In this document: positions 16,677 through 21,111 of the stretch, piece after piece
Layout of the letters: every line of letters begins with the position of its first letter
How positions within the stretch are numbered: position 1 is the stretch's first letter
NCBI GenBank assembly: GCA_900617975.1
Contig: UZAE01012170.1
Span: 26,573-47,683 of the forward strand
Origin: Rodentolepis nana
Lineage: Eukaryota > Platyhelminthes > Cestoda > Cyclophyllidea > Hymenolepididae
Reading direction: 5' to 3'
DNA: 21,111 nucleotides
Program-made: the position numbers and the translations under genes
The notes under the pieces: generated by a model
The model's database searches: none
What the model was told of the DNA's origin: nothing
What the model saw: the letters and a program-made list of their open reading frames with translations, nothing else

Positions 16677-18229
16677 TCATGTCTTTTAATTTAATATTAA
16701 TGCAATGAAATAAACTACTTTACACATGTCCACTTAAATTTGAATTTGCCCTGTTACTATTATGTTTATTTTATCACCAGCTAATAGGTAAGGTGATATA
16801 TAAAGCGGAGACACCAGTTGACCATTTATGTCCTGAAACGTAGCAATAATATCGTAATTTAATCAATTTTATTTTTGATTCTGTTAGGGTAGATGAGGAA
16901 TTTATTCCTTTTAATAATTTTTTAAAGAGTCAGTTTTAATTCTAATAGTTTTCGTCAACGGAAATTTGGAGTGACTTTTAAGTTTATTTCATTTAATATG
17001 AGACGTAAAGTGGACTGTATCTTCAGCTCCGTAGTTAAAATGCTGGAGGATAACAGGTCTTAAGCTTACAAGTTATAATCAAAGAATTCTAGAAGCAGTG
17101 GTGAATTCAATAGAATTACTTATTTTTAGGACAGAATCCCTACTCTAATGCCCAATAACATAGTAATTTTGTTAAATAAATATCCTGGTATATTGAGGTA
17201 ACTGGTAGCTTTTGGAAATATTTGATCACATATATCAACTACTCATGGCATCTTTTTCACGCTGAGATCGATGAGCATTATTCAAGTAAGCCTCGACAAA
17301 ACCTTAACAATCCACTATTACTCAAACCCGTAGATTAATATTACTCCCGAAATTAGATAAGCCACCTCAACAGTACCAAGAAAACAAAGCGTATAACATG
17401 AAGAGCGATTATTACAGTTTATGGTAAGGGCCGCAAAGATTAGTCTTAAAAAATAGTCAGTGCTACGTTGAGTTCTTACTGGATGCGAGGTCTTTGTTCT
17501 TGTGACGCACTTGCTCGTTGCGGAATTAGTAGCGCAGCACACTTTCCAGCCTGTTCTCTTGTTCATTCTAATTAGCGGAAATAGCAAACCACAAAAGGAA
17601 AATTTTGGCCAAGAAATGGGATGATAAAATGAGCTTTCCTTCCAAGCACGGCTCGAGTAAATACTCCGTCTAACCAAATTAAGTGCTGTCAACACTTCAC
17701 GTAAGGACTGACGTGTTGAACCTTACATTAGCTTGACTGAATAGCTATTTGCGGTGAACCTGATAATCTGGCCTGAAGTGAGCTGTATTACCTCACCTAT
17801 GTGAATATTATGCTAGGTTGGCATGACAGCTGAGGTGAATTCGACGTGACTACGTATGACCCATAAATGGAAATACTTAAAACTAAATTTTTCCCTTAGA
17901 AATTATGCAGCTGCTACTATGAGGACATTTTGAGCCTCGGAAATGCGAACATTATAAGCAAATGAAATCATCCGAAATAGGGCAAAGAAGAGGATGAAAC
18001 AAAGTGAGTACACCCAGAGTAATAAAATAATCTTTCTTCACCTATTTTTCATAATTTAGACAATAATTAGTTCACTACTTCGCGTTTAAAAAAAATAGGC
18101 TTCAAGGATTCACCCACTGGATTATTATGCATGAATAGGCAACTATTGCGTAAACCTAAACCCTAAAGAGACGTGTACACGACGCCCATCAAGACAGAAC
18201 GTTAAAAAATCTCCCGAAAGGAGCTACTT

Positions 18230-18370
18230 GTGCTCGCAAGGCTTGAACTGGGCAGAGGGGAGACATCTTGGAGCCAATCATACGAAGAAGTCTTATTAAC
18301 AGGACTTAATTAGGGGCGGTGAGTCACCCACACTGCTGAATTTGTGCGTTAACCACTGTGTCACTGGTCC
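18230..18370 (-). repeat. Possible tRNA-derived SINE fragment
   Basis: On the minus strand TGACACAGTGGTTAACGC (18363 down to 18346) looks like a tRNA A box, and CAGTTCAAGCC (18250 down to 18240) like a B box. The boxes are about 100 bp apart, roughly twice the spacing in a tRNA, so this is not a tRNA gene; a diverged SINE with an insertion is possible. No second copy is in the window to confirm a repeat. Confidence 0.28.
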
Positions 18371-19161
18371 ATGACCCAATTATTCCTGAAAAGTTATGAA
18401 GCGAACTGGGATTTTCCAAAAATCCACCCAGGGCGGTTAAATGGAAAATTATCGGACCACAATAGCCGCCCCCTCGGATCGGCGCTTATTGGCGATAATA
18501 CAGAAGTACATAAATGTATATAAATACATATAATAAGGAAAATACTAATCATTTCATACAATAATACCGCATGGGGAGAGTCAAGCTTCAGTCCCAAAAG
18601 AGAAAAGCTGTAAGACTGAATCATAACTTTTAACCTCGAACCCGAATAAGCGTGGATAGATATAACTCTCGAAAGCTTTATAGCTGCACAAAGTAAAACA
18701 TTCCTTCTGTCATGTGTGCGAAATACTTCCGATGTTTGCAATTATAATACGTAGTCAAATGCATAAATAGTTATATTGAAACGGTGGTGGTGCAGTAAAT
18801 GTCGAAGATTCAAGAAAAGAAAAAAGGAATACCTACTGATAATATTATCACACAGAAAATCAATAGATGCATACCTGTATTTTAAGGTGCATTAATAGCT
18901 GAAAGGCGTGAAGACGAAAATCATATACATATAATTAAAAGCAATGATCAAACGAGCAAAGCAAAATGCCAAAAATTACCACACACTAGCAAGGAATATG
19001 TAAAGCTAATCGAAATTATTAAAGTACACAACTAGGAAAACAAACTAAGACAAAAATTATAAATAGCGGGTATCCACAAGCACGTATTTATGTAATAATA
19101 TCATATTGGATAGTTTACATAGAACAAATTCAGTTGTAGGAAAGATGAGGATGGAAAAGAC

Positions 19162-19568
19162 CTAAGCTAAGGGTTTTTCCAGCTTTTTACGGTAAAGGTA
19201 AATGCGGCAGAGTTGATAGATACCAGTAGCCGCAACGAAAATATTGACACTGAAAAGGTTCCAGTTCTTTGGTTTGATAACTAGAGAGTAACGAGACCAT
19301 ATAAGCCCTGTTGCAGCAAGTGCGGTGCTTTGGGAGACACTAACTTTCTCAACTGGACGGGTCAAATCCGCAATACCGGCAATTACCAAGCCCTAAAAAT
19401 AGCAATAAAATAAATATGTAAAATAAAATAAGATAAACTTACCCATTTAAAGGTAGGTGCCCAAAAGAAAATAGTCTTAGGACCAGCTGGATGGTTCCAG
19501 AATGGTCGCAAGGAAGTGGGACAAACTTTGTCGCCAGCTTTTACAAGAGATTTATACACATATGCCAT
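19162..19568 (-). CDS. MPC2: Mitochondrial pyruvate carrier 2 (MPC2), two exons
   Basis: Exons 19443-19568 and 19162-19392 on the minus strand give 357 nt, 118 residues plus stop; human MPC2 has 127. With MPC1 it forms the inner-membrane heterodimer that imports pyruvate. Family signature is strong: SLRPFWNHPAGPKTIFFWAP at the first helix, KWGLVIAGIADLTRP, then ATGLIWSRYSLVIKPKNWNL and the third helix VNIFVAATGIYQLCRI. Three membrane helices are visible (about residues 32-52, 63-80 and 88-107), and the C-terminus is Lys-rich. The 50-nt intron (19393-19442, GTAAGT donor, TTTTTAG acceptor) lies between the Trp and Gly codons of KWGLV in phase 0. The start ATG gives a short basic N-terminus similar to other invertebrate MPC2 proteins. 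Confidence 0.97.
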
Positions 19569-21111
19569 TAAGGAAAATGTAGATAGTATGTATGAAGCAC
19601 CGTACGGTGCAAGGCCATTAATGGCGGAGAAACCAAAACCAACTATTAATTAACCAATCACGTTTGTGCCTACATACATCTAGTCTATCGACAAGCAGTG
19701 TTCATTGCTATTGGCTCTCTCTTGAGCTTGTATAGAAAGAGCACCAAAATTGAAATGATCTCCTTCGCTTCCTCAGTGTGCTATTAACATTAGTAGTTGC
19801 AATTGCCTGTGGTCAGCTATTCCTCACATTCAAACGGCCTTAGAAATGAGCATCAAATTATTAAAAAATATATGATTGTCAAACTAAAACTAGGCATTTT
19901 GGATGTGCTTTATGGTAGTGCAAAAGCATTCAATAATTCGTTTTAATTAATGCTTAAGTAATAAATACGTGATTCAATAAACAAGAAAATCGAAAGGCAT
20001 TGGTTACTAAAAAGATGGATGAAGAATTGTTTGAAAGGAGTCAGGAAATTTAATTGGGTTACCTTGTCAGCTTCTTATCTTTTTACACCATTTTTTTCTA
20101 GTGCATATAATAAATATAAAAAGGATGAGTGTCAAAGTGAAAAGAGGTAGATTCCATCTGAGTATACGCTAGTGATTAACAAGATGTAAATTTTCTACAT
20201 TTACTGCCATCGTTGTAATCCTACAGCTAATTTCAATACCATATAGGAGTGTGCATCTTTCCTTTAATTCAATTAGATAAGATCCATCTAAAGCTGTGCA
20301 ATAACCAATAGTAATAAACAGCAAAAAAACTAATTTATCCAATTTTCACTTTCCTACTACAATATGCTTGCATTCAAATCACCTTATTGCAGAATACAAG
20401 TGTACAATTTAGTATACATATAAATTTAGATTGTTTGTTTAATGAAATCCGAACGTAAGAGAACATTGTTTGTAAGGTCTAGGTTAATATTTCTATTTAT
20501 TATGAATTTAAATATCTAATCTTAATCTTATTATGGAAACATATTAACAGACTAAACGCACTTCGTAATAGTGAACAATTATCGTAACTCGAACATGCCT
20601 TACGTTCTTGATATTGTATAAATGAATGCAAAGAGTAAAAATTTAACGTCTCACAAAATCGGGAAAGTAGAATTTTTTATAATAATTATTACAGATGGAC
20701 AAATTAATAAAACTGACATTTAAATTCTATTGCTTATTTTTTACTTTTAAGATCGCAACATATTTTAGTTGTGAGCTTTATCGAAACCATTAACACTAAT
20801 ATGTACATTATTTAAATGCGATACATAAATCAATTCATTAAGCTGTGATAATCATCAGATTTATTTAAGATTTGGCAAGGATAAAGAAATGTGTACCAAG
20901 TGTAATTAATTTTGATCAAACACCGAAAAGTAAATTGAAGTCGTTTATGTTTGTCGTACTACGAAATAAATTAGATCATCATTATTGTCAACACTAAACC
21001 GATTTACTATGTTGAATATTGTTTTGAATAATGGAGCGTTTCATTTGAGAAATTCATGCATAAGATTGTCGAAAGATTTTATATGCATATGACGCTTGTC
21101 ACTGCATTCAC
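19569..21111. other. Gene-free stretch to the window end
   Basis: This very AT-rich stretch follows the MPC2 start and should include its promoter. A frame near 19762-19842 reads like a signal peptide (FLSVLLTLVVAIACGQLF) but has no ATG and ends after a few more codons, so I do not call it. No RNA gene or repeat family was recognised. Confidence 0.5.

Larger units (their letters stand above)
16047..19161. other. Long intergenic stretch without a convincing gene
   Basis: Two open frames of 125 and 115 codons on the minus strand (17318-17695 and 18394-18741) lack motifs and read like chance ORFs. A segment at about 17897-17997 is bounded by splice-like signals (CCCTTAG and GTGAGT) but no frame is open across it. 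The hairpin at 16652 and the SINE-like segment at 18230-18370 are listed separately. Confidence 0.5.

Noticed and set aside
17318..17695. 125-codon open frame on the minus strand
   Set aside because: No motif, no splice context and mixed low-information composition; length is within chance for this base composition.
17897..17997. Segment flanked by acceptor- and donor-like signals
   Set aside because: No frame is open across it, so it is not a coding exon; a noncoding exon cannot be judged from sequence alone.
18394..18741. 115-codon open frame on the minus strand
   Set aside because: No recognisable domain; hydrophobic patch is explained by T-rich DNA.
19762..19842. Signal-peptide-like hydrophobic frame
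   Set aside because: It has no ATG, an in-frame stop just upstream and too little sequence after the hydrophobic stretch.
1..21111. CRISPR arrays, bacterial operons or ribosome-binding sites
   Set aside because: The window is eukaryotic; the only close direct repeats are LTRs and microsatellites.

Overview
This is a eukaryotic, clearly metazoan window: AT-rich, with small spliced housekeeping genes, mostly very short introns (29 to 68 nt, one inferred at 218 nt), microsatellites and one LTR retrotransposon. Very short introns, a CsRn1-type Ty3/gypsy element with a C-x2-H-x9-C-x3-C Gag finger and a tRNA-Trp-like primer site, and a possible trans-spliced gene pair together suggest a parasitic flatworm or another spiralian. 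The species cannot be fixed from the sequence. An intact-looking U12-type intron argues against lineages that lost the minor spliceosome, such as C. elegans-like nematodes.

Layout. 1-806: no gene seen. 807-1046: one orphan coding-like exon (+). 1047-4734: microsatellites and AT-rich DNA, with one doubtful hydrophobic ORF (-). 4763-5080: HSBP1 (-), three exons, the second intron an AT-AC U12-type intron. 5419-6553: a four-exon gene (+) resembling the N-terminal domain of centrosomal protein CEP95, divergent from HSBP1 across 338 bp. 6554-7548: no gene; it holds a palindrome of two tandem CACGTG boxes. 7549-12280: a degraded Ty3/gypsy element on the minus strand, with gag, protease, RT/RNase H and integrase all recognisable but broken by stops and frameshifts. 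12545-13004: RNA polymerase II subunit RPB4 (-). 13005-14586: no gene. 14587-15246: unidentified spliced gene (+), followed after 2 nt by the ATG of COX19 (15249-15530, +). 15637-16046: LSM3 (-), convergent with COX19. 16047-19161: no convincing gene; one perfect hairpin and a possible tRNA-derived SINE. 19162-19568: mitochondrial pyruvate carrier MPC2 (-). 19569-21111: nothing recognised.

The host genes serve unrelated basic functions (heat-shock factor control, centrosome, transcription, complex IV assembly, splicing/mRNA decay, mitochondrial pyruvate import). Their arrangement is more informative than their roles: a divergent pair (HSBP1 / CEP95-like), a head-to-tail pair with almost no spacer (unknown gene / COX19) and a tail-to-tail pair (COX19 / LSM3). 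All spliced models were checked by hand: exon lengths sum to multiples of three and joined frames stay open. No alignment or database search was run, so family names come from recognised motifs and remembered homologs.
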